Shown here piece by piece: positions 12,899 to 24,199 of a stretch of 64,000 nt of DNA. Under the pieces are notes generated by a model, which was given only the letters and a program-made list of their open reading frames with translations, did not search any database and was not told the DNA's origin. Numbering within the stretch: the stretch's first letter is position 1; the number at the start of each line of letters is the position of its first letter. Both the position numbers and the translations under genes were made by a program. The DNA is from Rhyzopertha dominica. Lineage: Eukaryota > Arthropoda > Insecta > Coleoptera > Bostrichidae. The stretch is from assembly GCA_025024175.1 (NCBI GenBank), contig QCXZ01000041.1, positions 1,049,786-1,113,785 of the forward strand. Reading direction: 5' to 3'.

Positions 12899-15622
12899 GC
12901 ATTCGAAGGTGATGATGATAATTGCTGGAGTCATTACATTGTTGATAATGAAGATAGGCATCATAGGTAATCTGCTGACAGTCATCGCTCTTCTACGACA
13001 CTCCAAGATCAGAACAGTGGCTGCTGCCTTCATAGCAAAGTACGTTTAAATAATCCTTTATAATTCTTAACGAATTAAGTAGTGTAAACACATGCTATAA
13101 TGTCCGTAATCAAACTGCGTCTTGAGTTGACGTCATCATCGTGTCAATTTATCTAGCTATTCTGGATAAAACATTGTTGCGTGGGCGTATTGGTTAAAAT
13201 GAGTATTGTTGTGGTTTCTCTGCTATCAGTAAGTCGTGTGCGATGAAAGAAAACAAGAACGGTGTTGATTGCCACGAATCACACTTACATTATACCAATT
13301 CTACAGTATTTCATATGAAAAAGTTATATCTTTAGAGCGTTACTAATATAGTGTGAGTCAATCACTTAACAGATGATTAAATATTAAATAAATCTTCCAA
13401 AACTTGTTCGTTGGTATTAGGTATAGGTTTTGCTAAGTAAAAATATTATGAACAGTTGTATGGGCTACTGTAATATTTGCTTTTTTTCAACTATACTATG
13501 CTAGGACTTCCTGGCTGTGATATCCTACTGCTACAAGAAAGGAAAAGTTCAAACTTGTAACTTAAAGCTCGAAAAACTGTTGGTTCTTAATGCACCGAGA
13601 AACCACGGCACTTTCTTCCCTCCCAGAGCGAAAAAAACGAGCTCGTCTTTTGTTGACATCCGCAAAAAGGCGTATCAAGTAAAAGTGACACACATTTTCG
13701 TTACAGTTTGTGCATATCGGACCTGCTGATCTGCTTTCTAGTCCTACCATTCGTGGCGAGTCAGTTTTTTCACGGCCAGTGGATCCACGGAGATGTTTTG
13801 TGTTGTCTGGTTCCTTTTATGCGCTACGGAAGTGTGGGAGTATCATTGCTGAGCATAGCTACCATCTCCATCAACAGGTAAGTTGAGTGCATTATCGAAT
13901 TACGTCTCTAGAGACTAATAATGACGCTAGAGTAATAAAAACAAAGATGAAGCTTCTAACAGCCTAAATACACATTCGAATTATGTTGTGTCCCCTTCAG
14001 TGACGTAATTTAAATCTCCCTTGATGGTCTCGTTTAGAACCGAGTTTGTCGACCATTAAAAATTAACAGCAATAATAACGGGATCTGTCGGATGTCCTTG
14101 TTTGAAAATGTAGCATCAGTAGTGAATACAGAACTGTTTTATGGGTTCATCATTATGACTTCGATTTTAAAACGATTGAAAGTCTGTTATTATGAGGAAG
14201 ATATGGACTCCATCAAGTTCTTTTCAAATAGAACCATATGCATTTTTATCACTCGAGTCCTTATTATCTAAGAAATCCAATCATTATGTTTTTTTAAACT
14301 TGCACAAAATTATGAAACTAAAGGTATTAATTCAGTCTGAAGTAATGCTAGGTATCTAATAGTACCTCCATTGTAAGTTCGTCCTTTTTTATGACAATTG
14401 CATTCAAATCTTCTATCAAAAGTATCACATTTTTGGCAGCTTCCTTATCATGTGCTACTTTATATCTGAACTTTTCTTTATGCTCTCCTTCCATTCATCC
14501 TCATTTGGTGGATAGACTACTACGACTGTATAGCAAACATTACAATTTCGACATTTGATTTCGTATACACCACTTTTGTTAGTTATCTCTGTCTTTTCTT
14601 TTAATATAATTTGTTGTCTGTTTCTTTTTCAATCTGCTTATTAATTTTGTTTATGTAATTTACCTTGAATTCTTTTTCAAAATCTTAGAAAGAATTATAG
14701 TAACTCATCTGCGTTGCTGCCAACTGTAAATTTATAAATTTAATGTATGACTACGTCGATCTCGTTTGGCATTCAACATCTGTATTTCACAAAACTAACT
14801 CCTTAGAAGGGTTTCTTTGATATATATATCTATTGCCACTTGAATGTTAAGTTATCAATATTACTTCTTACTTATCCTTTCATTAGTGGAAGTTTTTTCA
14901 TTGCTTTTTTAATTCTAGGGGGTAATAATGCTTACTTATTTATTCATGTATATATTTTCAGGTACATTTTAATCGCGTGGCCTCAACTCTACCCAAAAAT
15001 CTACACCAAAGTCAAAGTAGCCATATACATCACCATAATCTGGCTCTTCAGTTACGGTTTGCTGGTCCCCACAGCCTTGGGCGTTTGGGGAACATTCGGC
15101 TACGACAAGAACCTGGGAACCTGCTCTATCAACAACGACCAACACGGAAGGAGCTCAAAAAGACCCCTGTTCGTCATCGGGTTCGCCCTTCCGTGCGTCG
15201 TGATAGTGGTGTGCTACGCCAAGATATACTGGGTGGTGCGGCAGTCCCAGAAGAGGATGCAGAAGCACAGCACGGGCTCGAGGACGAAACGCAGCGAAAT
15301 GCACGTCACGAAAATGGTGTTCCTGATATTCTTGTGCTTCATTGTGTGCTACTTGCCGATAACGGTCGTTAAATTGTTTGATCCGGAGGTTAAGTACCCT
15401 GGTTTGTTGGTAATTGGTTACTTGCTTGTGTATCTGGCGTCTTGCCTGAATCCCGTCATTTACGTTACCATGAACAAGCAGTACAGGCAGGCGTATTTCG
15501 ATACGCTGAGATGCCGTTTCAGCAGTGGTAATGATTCTACTAATTCGCCGGCCCCTCAGAGTAAAAGCCACTTTTCCGTTGGGTATCTGAGGAATGTCGT
15601 CATGCCCGCGAATAAAGTGTAA
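12899..15622 (+). CDS. Rhodopsin-family GPCR of the moody/Tre1 group, 5' partial
   Basis: Three exons join in frame: 12899-13039, 13707-13877 and 14962-15622 (stop TAA 15620-15622), giving about 324 residues. Exon 1 starts at a TTTTTTTCAG acceptor and carries transmembrane segment 1 (GIIGNLLTVIALL); an upstream exon with the start codon and extracellular N-terminus was not found. Exon 2 carries TM2-TM3 and ends in SINR, so the DRY motif is NRY. Exon 3 carries TM4-TM7 with NPVIY and a Ser-rich tail. The layout and the blocks YPKIY, VWGTFGYD and LCFIVCYLP resemble insect Moody/Tre1 receptors, which act in blood-brain-barrier glia and in germ-cell migration respectively. Which paralogue this is cannot be told by eye. 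The last exon is clearly richer in GC than the flanking introns. Confidence 0.85.
14370..14600 (-). mobile_element. Possible Penelope-like endonuclease remnant in the second GPCR intron
   Basis: The minus strand encodes KSGVYEIKCRNCNVCYTV, which resembles the start of the GIY-YIG endonuclease domain of Penelope-like elements (SGVYxIxCxxCxxxYxGQT). The usual GQT and Arg residues that should follow are not preserved. It is a short, decayed fragment lying antisense to the GPCR. Confidence 0.4.
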
Positions 15623-15814
15623 CGACATGTTATGAGATGTTCATTGCCAATGCTAATAAACTAAGTACAAATTTTATGTAAGATATTAGCGCTTAAGAGA
15701 TTATTTATAAAGCAGTCCTTACGTTAAGGAATGCCATTAGTTTTAGTTTCGTTTTGTATATAGTTTATATCGTTATTTATGTAACGAATTACGCAGAATG
15801 TGATAATTTCTTTG

Positions 15815-15820
15815 AATAAA
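15815..15820 (+). terminator. Poly(A) signal of the GPCR gene
   Basis: AATAAA lies 193 bp after the GPCR stop codon in AT-rich sequence and is the most likely 3'-end signal. A nearer AATAAA lies at about 15654-15659. Confidence 0.5.
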
Positions 15821-15849
15821 TACGTTATGAGTTATGTCACCATTAGATA

Positions 15850-16236
15850 CTATTTTAGCGTAGTTAGATCTCTGGTTGATGGATTTTATTCAAATACTGC
15901 TTATAACGCTGGGACCAATGCCCCAGCAGCAATTTGAATCGAAATCATTCAGACTTCAACTGTTAAATGTAAAATTTCCCAGAGTGTCAAAGGCGTGGAA
16001 CAGGCAAAAAGTTAAATAATTACATACACACCCATTTACATCTATTGCAAGACATCTGCATCCCCTCCTGTGTTGCTAATTTAATGCAAGTGTTGAATGA
16101 CTTTCCACGAAGCCAACATCGCTCACAATTAGTTGTAGTTGAGATACAGATTAAGATCAAAAAGCGAACTGGTTAAGTACTCAAATTAACATGAATCTTC
16201 GAATATTCTCGCCAAAATACCTTGGGGGACCCTAGA
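15850..16236. other. Spacer between the GPCR and the mariner copy
   Basis: About 390 bp with no open frame or family motif that I recognise. It contains a small inverted repeat (gctgggaccaatgccccagc, about 15909-15928). Confidence 0.4.
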
Positions 16237-16237
16237 T

Positions 16238-17490
16238 ATACGAGGCATGTTTTTTAAGTAAGCACCGTTTTGGAATTAAAAAAAGACGTGCAAAGATATC
16301 GCAATAATTTTATCTTACATGAAAGCCTGTACCTTAATCTACTTTTCTACAAAATTTCCGAGAATATTGAGGCAGTTGTCATAACGTGGCACCAGTTTTT
16401 GAATACCCTCCTCATAAAATTCTGCCGCCTGACTTGTTAACCACTGTATCACAAATGTTTCGACTTCGTTATCGTCTTGAAGACGCTGACCACCCAGGTG
16501 TTTCTTCAAGTGCAGGAACAAATGGTAGTCGCTGGGCGCCAGATCAGGGCTGNATGGAGGATGATCTAGAGTTTCCCATTTAAAAGATTTGATGAGATCT
16601 TTGGTCCGATTAGCCACATGTGGACGGGCATTGTCATGCAGCAAAACTATACCCTTACTCAGCTTGCCACGTCTTTTGTTCTGGATTGCACGACGCAGAT
16701 TGTTCAATGTCTTACAATAAGACGCTGCATTGATTGTCTCATTACGAGGCAGAAACTCCACTAGCAATACTCCTTTTCTATCCCTAAAAACTGTGCACAT
16801 GATTTTCCGGGCAGAAATTCTTTGCTTAAACTTCACTTTTTTGGGTGATGATGAATGTCGCCATTCCATGGATTGTTGTTTCGATTCTGGTGTGACGTAG
16901 GCCACCCATGTTTCGTCACCAGTAACAATTTGGTCTAAAAAATCTTCACATTCATTGTGGTACCGCTCAAGGAAAGTCAATGCACTGCCTAAACGTTAGG
17001 TTTTGTACAAATCCGTCAACATTTTCGGAACCCAACGTGAACACAGTTTCCGGTAATTCAAGTTCTCGGTCACAATGCGATACAAAACACTACGAGAACA
17101 TCGAGGAAAGCAGTCGCACAATGATGAAATTGTAAAGCGTCTATTTTCTGTCACCTTTTCGTTCACTTTCTGCACCAAATCTTCATTAAGGACCGAAGGA
17201 CACCCACTCCGTTCTTCATCATGCACATTTGTGCGGCCATCTTTAAATGCTCTCACCCATTTCCTTACCATTCCATCACTCATAATGTTTTGTCCGTAAA
17301 CTTCACAGATCTCACGATGAATATCGATCGGTTTTACGCCTTTAGCACTAAGAAATCGTATAACAGCCCGTACTTCACAATCGGCGGGACTCACGATTGT
17401 CGGTGGCATCTTAAACACTCGGTAAACAACGTATACAATGAAGAATCAAACTGTAACGGCGTCAGTGCGTAGACAAGAGATGTAGGTAAA
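16238..17490 (-). mobile_element. Mariner-family DNA transposon, 5' end missing
   Basis: A mariner transposase gene on the minus strand is followed at its 3' side (16238-16275) by an end-like sequence beginning tacgaggcatgttttttaag, of the type found as terminal inverted repeats in this family. No matching repeat is visible upstream of the transposase start (17419-17560), so the 5' terminus appears lost. The breakpoint is near 17490, inferred from where mariner-like leader sequence seems to stop. Confidence 0.85.
16339..17418 (-). pseudogene. Mariner transposase pseudogene, one in-frame stop
   Basis: Both parts are in the same frame. 17418-16996 carries the N-terminal helix-turn-helix region (IRFLSAKGVKPIDIHREICE, SDGMVRKWVRAFKDGRTNVH). 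16995-16339 carries the catalytic domain with GDETW, HDNARPH and SPDLAPSDYHLF, so the DD34D triad residues are present. The only visible break is a TAA at 16998-16996, between the two parts and just before the ALTFLERYH block. An N at 16553 leaves one residue undetermined next to the third Asp. Total length about 360 codons, close to a full mariner transposase (about 345-355 aa). A single nonsense change suggests a fairly recent copy, now unable to move itself. Confidence 0.88.
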
Positions 17491-17499
17491 ATTGACACT

Positions 17500-18343
17500 C
17501 AACTAAATACTGCAAGAATTTCTAATTTTATTTAAATACCTACGCATTGGTAACTATCTATCAATAAATTATGTGCTCTTTATTCGTAGCACTAATACGA
17601 GAAAAACTAGCTGATTAAATTTAGAAAGACGAAACTTCCTGACTCACGTTAACCTGGTATGAGGTTGATATTCCATTCTGTTTGAACCATAATAATCGCT
17701 GGTATTTATGGATTTTCAAGGTAGTGTGTGAATTTCTAAGTATTCGGAATGACCTACTTTGAAGACAACTTATTTGCGCCGTTTAAGTATACGATGAAAC
17801 AGCATCTTAAGATTGTTATTGTACTTCTATTATCTCTTTGGCATTACACCTTCCATTACTCTAAACGTTCTATTTATAAAAATGAGTATTGTGCAAAATT
17901 ATTTAAACACTTTGTAACACTTCTGCTAACGCATAAAAAATATGGTTTTGGGAAGTTGTAAAGACTTGTTCTAAATTAGTAGGTACACTATATCAAACTC
18001 TTCCATTACGTTCGGTTCATTTAGTAGACTATAAATACGAAATCATTCCGGGAGTAATTATCGACGTAGGGAGATGACGAAATCAATACAGCTGTACAGG
18101 CGCACAACACTGTTGTGTATGGTAGGCTCGATGCCAGATAACAGCATGTTTTTCAAAAATTATCGCTAATCTTGTTTTTGATTTGCAATGTGAAACCAGG
18201 CCTTCATTTAAATGCTCATGACGATGCGGCTGAAGTAGGGGAACCATTAATAAACATTTCCCATTGTGTCGTGAGGTGCAGGGCAGCGTTTGTTGATTAT
18301 CGTCATTTAGTTCAAATTGTGGGTTCAACGTCGAGCAAACATC
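17500..18343. other. Upstream region and 5' leader of ALDH6A1
   Basis: AT-rich from 17500 to about 18060 with no coding signal. From about 18100 to 18343 the composition becomes less AT-biased, consistent with promoter and 5' untranslated sequence of ALDH6A1, whose start codon is at 18344. No TATA box could be assigned with confidence. Confidence 0.4.
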
Positions 18344-20713
18344 ATGTTGTCGCTACCGAGACAAGCTGTAAGTAATCGTAGCTGGCTGGGCTTCTTAAAT
18401 CTTCATGCCATTCTTAATCCTAGTGTTTACGCAATATTCACTTTACAAAATTATCTTATCATATCGAGGTATAAAAAACGAGTTTTTGCGTAACCGTGTG
18501 ACCCTAAAGTTCGAGACTATTTTGCTTACAATAGACGAATGAACAAAACCGGCGTGGAAATCCACTGTTACAGAGAGAAAATAGCACTGAAAGCGAAACA
18601 CGTGGTTTTCATCTAATATAAATAAAGGTGTCCTTGGATGGCTCGTATTCATAGTCTTCTCGCCTCGTGGTTGGTCGATCTCTTGAAGATTTAATAATAT
18701 AGTTTTGGATCTATATGGTTTATAATCTCATGACTTTGTCATCAGGTAGTCCCTGTATTCAGTGTGGTCAGAAGAACTTACTCAAATGTCGCACCGACGA
18801 CCAAACTGTTCATAAACGGTCAATTCCAAGACTCGAAGGCGACAGAATGGATAGATCTCTACAATCCAGCCACCAATGAGTTGGTCACAAGGGTCCCTCA
18901 AACAACGCAGGAAGAAATGCAAGCTGCAGTTGATTCCTGCAAAGAAGCCTACAAATCGTGGAAAAACACCTCGGTCCTGACCAGACAGCAGCTGATGATG
19001 AAGTATCAGGCAGTGATACGCAGGGATATAAAGAAAATTGCAGCAAATATCACCACGGAACAAGGGAAAACGCTTCCAGATGCCGAGGGAGACGTAACTA
19101 GAGGCTTGCGTAAGTTTCGGTTTCACTAATCATGAAAAATACACAATGTCGCTACAGTTCACTTTAATAATTCGACCAATAATGCAGATTTAAACCATAC
19201 AAATCGTAGGAGCTCAAGATACTGACCAAACAGTTGTCTTTTTCATCAGAATAATAATGTTAGAAGAAAAATAGAGACAAGAACACTAGAAGAAGAATTT
19301 TTTGGGTATATATAAAATACATGCAGTATGATAGTTTCCAGCCTTAAAAATCTACTAAAAAAGTATTCACCAGGTCTAATTTTTCGTGTCATAAATGTCA
19401 CTGTGCTACATTCGTCATAAAATTATTAATCATGCACATTCGTTACTGTTGTCGTGTAAATATTTGGTCGACACCTGCAACCCGATAAAATGATCAACAA
19501 ACAAACAAATAAATATCGTTCTTGCAGGCTATTATAAATAAAGCATAAATGATACTACTAGATTTTCAGGTTGAAACTTCAGAAGAAAACTCTGTTAAAC
19601 AATTAAAAACACTTTCGACCTAATATATCAATGCAACGTTAGTAAAAAAACTAAGTGGCCATGATTGTACCACAGAGCTTAGAATTATTTGAATTCTCCA
19701 ATCGTACACTACTGCTACAGATAACAATGTCTTTGCAGAGGTAGTCGATTTTTCATGCGCTGCGAGCAGCCTTCTGCTAGGGGAATCGCTGCAGAATATA
19801 GCCAAAGACATGGATGCCTTTTCCTACAAAACTCCATTGGGTGTTACTGCATCCGTTTGTCCGTTCAACTTCCCTGCCATGGTGCCCCTATGGACGTTAC
19901 CTCTGGCTCTGGTAGCTGGCAACTCCATGTTAATAAAACCCTCAGAAAAAGACCCAGGGGCCACTATGTTGTTGATGGAATTACTCAATGAAGTGGGATG
20001 TCCACCTGGTTTAGTCAACGTAAGTAGAACAAACTTAAATCGTTAGTACCGCGATAAACGTATATGTCTACTTGTGGTCTCCTGTGTAATCAAACCCAAT
20101 TGAAGAGCTGTCCTAAGTCTAAAGCGGTGGGCTAGTGGAAGATTCCCGGAGTAGAACTGACGCATGCATTTGGCGGACTATTATTAACTACTTGGTTTAT
20201 AATTAAATTACGGGAGCTAAACGAAAAAAATTCCTATCTGCTTGAATTTCGGGGAGATTAATTTTATGAGGACATATTTTTAAAAGTATTACAACTTACG
20301 TAGGGAAGTTCAGAGTAAATGCGAGAATTGCTTGCTCCTGAAGTGTTTTAAGTTCGCGTGTTTGGAAGCCTAATATAATAAGATTGTTTATTAAATGGGA
20401 GCATCTTCAGCCAATGAAATGTTGACAGTTGTAGTAAAGAATTATTGCTTTTTCTACTCTTTTTCTTGCAAACTTATTAAATATTACGAATAACTGTATT
20501 CCATTTAATATTTTTATCTGTTTCATATAAGAGAACTTTGGTTTGGCAAACAAAAAAAATAATAGCTGGGCCCGTGTTTTTCTGTACCTTGTCATAAAAC
20601 AAATAATGCAGTGCTGTTTTTATATTTTAATGATGTTCGTTGACAAAACACCTCTAAAAGTCATTACACCACTTAACGAAAGTTACTATTAAGTACTTTA
20701 TTTCTTTTATCCC

Positions 20714-20763
<50 letters not shown>

Positions 20764-23700
20764 GGTCTTTATTGAGTAATCATATACGCAGGCGAAGTCT
20801 AGCATAACTATTCTACTTAACCTGTGTACAGAAATGAGTAAACATAAAGGTAAGATAACAGAAAAAAAGAGAACCTATCAATGATAAACGTAAAAACTAT
20901 TGCAGCTCAACAAGTATATTCTTGATAGCCTTACGGAAGCTGCTGATATTGAAACGCACTAAGTCCTTACAAAAGCGGTTATGTAATGTTACAGCGTTAT
21001 GCGTAAATGACCTGGAAAATAATGACGTACAATATTTAGGCATATCGAGTGACGAGGAGGTGAAGCGCAACCCAAGTTGGTGAACACTACTTCTAAATTT
21101 CAATTTTTCTCTTAGATACGACGGAAAATCTGTAAGCAGTACTCTATGCACCAAAGAAAGCAACTGTAAGCGGTAGACATTAGACATTTTCAGCCATTTA
21201 AGTTCATTGATCTTGGCAGAAACATGATCAAACTTTCTTAGACTGTATATAAAGCGACAACAACTGTTCTGGATCATCTGAATCTGATTTTGTGTTCTTG
21301 AGTTTAAACATGGAAAGAAAATTACTAGACCATAGTTAAGCAATGACAGGACTAAGGTTTCTGTAAGCTTTTTGCGAGTTTTGAAGTTAATTATATCCAT
21401 GTTACTGTATAGCAGTTTGAGAACAAAATAACATTTTCTAATGAGTAAAGAGACGTGGGTATCAAAGCGGAGGTCTTCGTCGAAGATTAAACCAAGGTTC
21501 TTAACTTCAGAACATATATTGATGGATACACCTTCAATAGCTATACTCATTTGTGATTTAACCAACTGAGATATTACAGCAGGCGCAAAGCATATGACCT
21601 TACATTTATCAGCTTTTAGTTTAAGATTGTGGTCTATGCTGTATTTAGAGATGGAGTCGAGATCGCATTTAAGCTGCTCGCATGCGGTAGTTGTGTCGCA
21701 CATCTTAAAGGATAGGTACAGTTGGGTGTCATCAGCATATCCTAGAATATTAGAAAATTTAACACGGCTAAATATATCGGAAGTATAGATTAAATATAGA
21801 AGGGGTCCCAGTACTGACCCTTGGGGCACACCACTTGTAACTCGCACTTTATCCGAAAGAAGGCCATTAACTCCTCGAACTACTTGGAAGCGGTCTTTGA
21901 AGTAAGACACGAAAAATCTACATGCGATATCAGTTTGTTACCTTATGTGGTAATAAGCAAAAGAGAAATAAATCAATTTTTAATAATTATTCGAAGACTG
22001 AAGTTAACAAGATTGTACTATACACAAATTAAAATTATTGTTGTTTATTTTAGGAGATACCCTCGAGGTTGAATATTTTTAACGGTTCTTTTTGACATTT
22101 TTATTAATTTATTTAACTAGCAACAGATATGACGGTTGTTGCTGGTGTACTATTCTAAAGTATGATAAACTGACATTAATTAAATCAACGATAAGATAAG
22201 GCCGTATACTTGAATATTACGAAAGACAATTAAAATATTTTTATATTTTGCCAAATCTAATTGTTTGAGACACAATTTTCATTAAAATCATCTCAAGAAA
22301 TTGGACGCAGTAAATTCTTTTGTTGATGATTTCTCTGCGACATTTAACAATTTTTTTCTTCGCTTTTTGTGCAGGTTATACATGGATCTAGAGACGCCGT
22401 CAATTTTATCTGTGAAAACCCCGATATTAAAGCTATTAGTTTTGTGGGTGCTGATGCAGCCGGAAAACACATCTACCAAAGAGGTGCCGCTACTGGAAAG
22501 CGGGTACAGAGCAACATGGCAGCTAAAAATCATGCTGTCATCTTGCCAGACGCCAACAAAGACACAGCACTGAATCAATTAGTTGGAGCTGCATTCGGAG
22601 CAGCTGGACAGAGGTAGGTGTTTACAAGAATACCGCTCGATTTTACCTCCTAACTTTTTTAATATAATTTTCAGATGCATGGCCATTAGCGTTTGCATCT
22701 TGGTGGGGGAGGCCCAAAAATGGCTGCCTGAAATTGTGGAGAAGGCAAAAAAATTGAAAGTCAACGCCGGTCATGAACCAGGGACAGATGTAGGACCTGT
22801 AATCAGCAAAGAGTCCAAGCAAAGGATACTGAAGTTGGTGGAACAAGGTGTAAATCAGGTGAGATTCTTTAGTAATAAATTGAACCCCAGAAGTTGATGA
22901 AATAGCGCCTGATAGAATATTAATAAACATTTATATATTGTAGACTAGTTAACATGACTGTGAAATATGAAGGTGCACTAATCAGAAAACAAAATATGTT
23001 CTAATTGGATCACATTGCTGTGTAATATTACCAGCGATGGTATTGGATATCGGGATGATTGCAGATCATATTTTTATTCATTAAATATTCTTACCTTCCC
23101 TTGTTTATTTATATTGAGATGTTTGACCTATATCTCAAAAAATATTAATCACTTTAAAGCACTAAACTCATTACATGAGTATAATACTAGGGGAACTATG
23201 ATATGTTTGAATAGCTTAAGACTTAACAGAACTATAGACATGGAAGCAACTATTACTGCATAAAATTTTGTAACGTATTGCCTAATAACATAAGAAACGT
23301 TCCTTCTAATTTATTTATAAGAACATTGAAACAACACCTGATTCGTAGGACATTCTACTCAATTGAGGAGTATGCAGTTTGTATGTGTATGTGGATTTGA
23401 ACTTATAAAGTATTACTGGCTAATTACGTATTGTAAAACGTATACTTTTTGTATTAACCTGTGTAAAATACGCTTGTATTATTGGCACCAATAAATTATA
23501 TTATCATTATTTTGTTTCAGGGAGCTCAGTGCGTGCTCGATGGCCGCAACATCAAAGTAGAAAAATACCCCAACGGCAACTTCATAGGGCCAACAGTCCT
23601 AAACAACATAACTCCATCAAACATCTGCTACACCGAAGAACTCTTCGGGCCCGTTCTGAGCGTCGTAAACGTGGACACCTTCGAAGATGCCATCAAACTC

Positions 23701-23991
23701 ATCAACTCCAACCCGTATGGAAACGGAACGGCAATATTCACGACGAACGGGAGCCACGCGCGGCAGTTCGTCAACGAAATCGATGTGGGACATGTTGGAA
23801 TCAACGTTCCGATTCCCGTTCCCCTGCCCATGTTCAGTTTCACGGGGACGAGGGGCAGCTTCCTGGGTGACTTGCATTTCTACGGCAAACAGGGGCTGCA
23901 GTTCTTCACGGAAACAAAGACCATCACGACTTCGTGGAGGAAAGGGGCCGAGCCTTCGATACTGTCGGGTTCGATGCCGGTGCAAAGCTAA
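18344..23991 (+). CDS. ALDH6A1: Methylmalonate-semialdehyde dehydrogenase (acylating), mitochondrial
   Basis: Six exons join in frame: 18344-18367, 18746-19109, 19739-20019, 22375-22613, 22675-22858 and 23521-23991, giving 520 residues, the usual length. The first coding exon is only 24 nt (MLSLPRQA). Joined to [13 protein letters not shown] it makes a basic, acid-free mitochondrial presequence, which supports this start. Family blocks: [45 protein letters not shown], the catalytic-cysteine region GAAGQRCMAIS split across exons 4 and 5, EELFGPVL, and [15 protein letters not shown]. The NM.AKNH block replaces the ELGGK of ordinary aldehyde dehydrogenases, as expected in this CoA-dependent subfamily. 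It converts methylmalonate and malonate semialdehydes to propionyl- and acetyl-CoA with NAD+ in valine and pyrimidine catabolism. Introns 3 and 5 carry LINE fragments. Confidence 0.95.
20716..20763. repeat. (AAT)n microsatellite, LINE tail
   Basis: Sixteen uninterrupted ATA/AAT trinucleotide units directly abut the 3' end of the LINE, so this is best read as the element's tail, possibly expanded after insertion. Confidence 0.9.
20716..21935 (-). mobile_element. 5'-truncated jockey-like LINE in ALDH6A1 intron 3, antisense
   Basis: The minus strand has an uninterrupted frame from about 21930 to 20897 covering the C-terminal half of a LINE reverse transcriptase: [20 protein letters not shown], the catalytic [24 protein letters not shown], and a C-terminal region with NEL.WL and VHRVLL blocks. 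A stop a few codons upstream of the open frame marks the truncation near 21935. The 3' end is an ATA/ATT trinucleotide tract at 20716-20763, the typical simple-repeat tail. The long intact frame indicates a young insertion. Confidence 0.88.
22985..23480 (+). mobile_element. LINE C-terminal remnant in ALDH6A1 intron 5
   Basis: The plus strand shows the characteristic LINE end: [20 protein letters not shown], then in another frame [20 protein letters not shown] and [14 protein letters not shown], which match the usual YNTR ... RL ... NxLPxxIR ... FK..LK..L....FYS.EE pattern. Frameshifts are present and the reverse-transcriptase core is absent. The sequence ends close to the acceptor of ALDH6A1 exon 6. 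Confidence 0.7.
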
Positions 23992-24145
23992 ATCCTTTTC
24001 GTCAAAGATTCGTCTCAGGATGACCGACATTGAATAGATGTCTTCCATATTGCCTTATCTTAGCCTTAAGCGTCAGTGTATCGTGCAAATTTGTGTTTGT
24101 TAATTCTAATTTCTTGTATTGTTCTGTCTAAAAACATGCGCTTCA

Positions 24146-24151
24146 AATAAA
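24146..24151 (+). terminator. Poly(A) signal of ALDH6A1
   Basis: AATAAA in cttcaaataaaatg, 155 bp downstream of the ALDH6A1 stop codon, followed by a T-rich stretch. Confidence 0.65.
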
Positions 24152-24199
24152 ATGTTCGTTTTGCAATCTTGTTCCTTTGCTTATGCTGTTTACCTACCA

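Noticed and set aside
15155..15628. 157-codon frame on the minus strand
   Set aside because: It is the antisense shadow of the GC-rich last exon of the GPCR.
18641..18672. ATGGCTCGTATTCATAGTC as first exon of ALDH6A1 (would read [10 protein letters not shown])
   Set aside because: The only nearby GT gives the wrong phase for the exon at 18746. The exon at 18344-18367 has a GTAAGT donor in the right phase and makes a sensible presequence.
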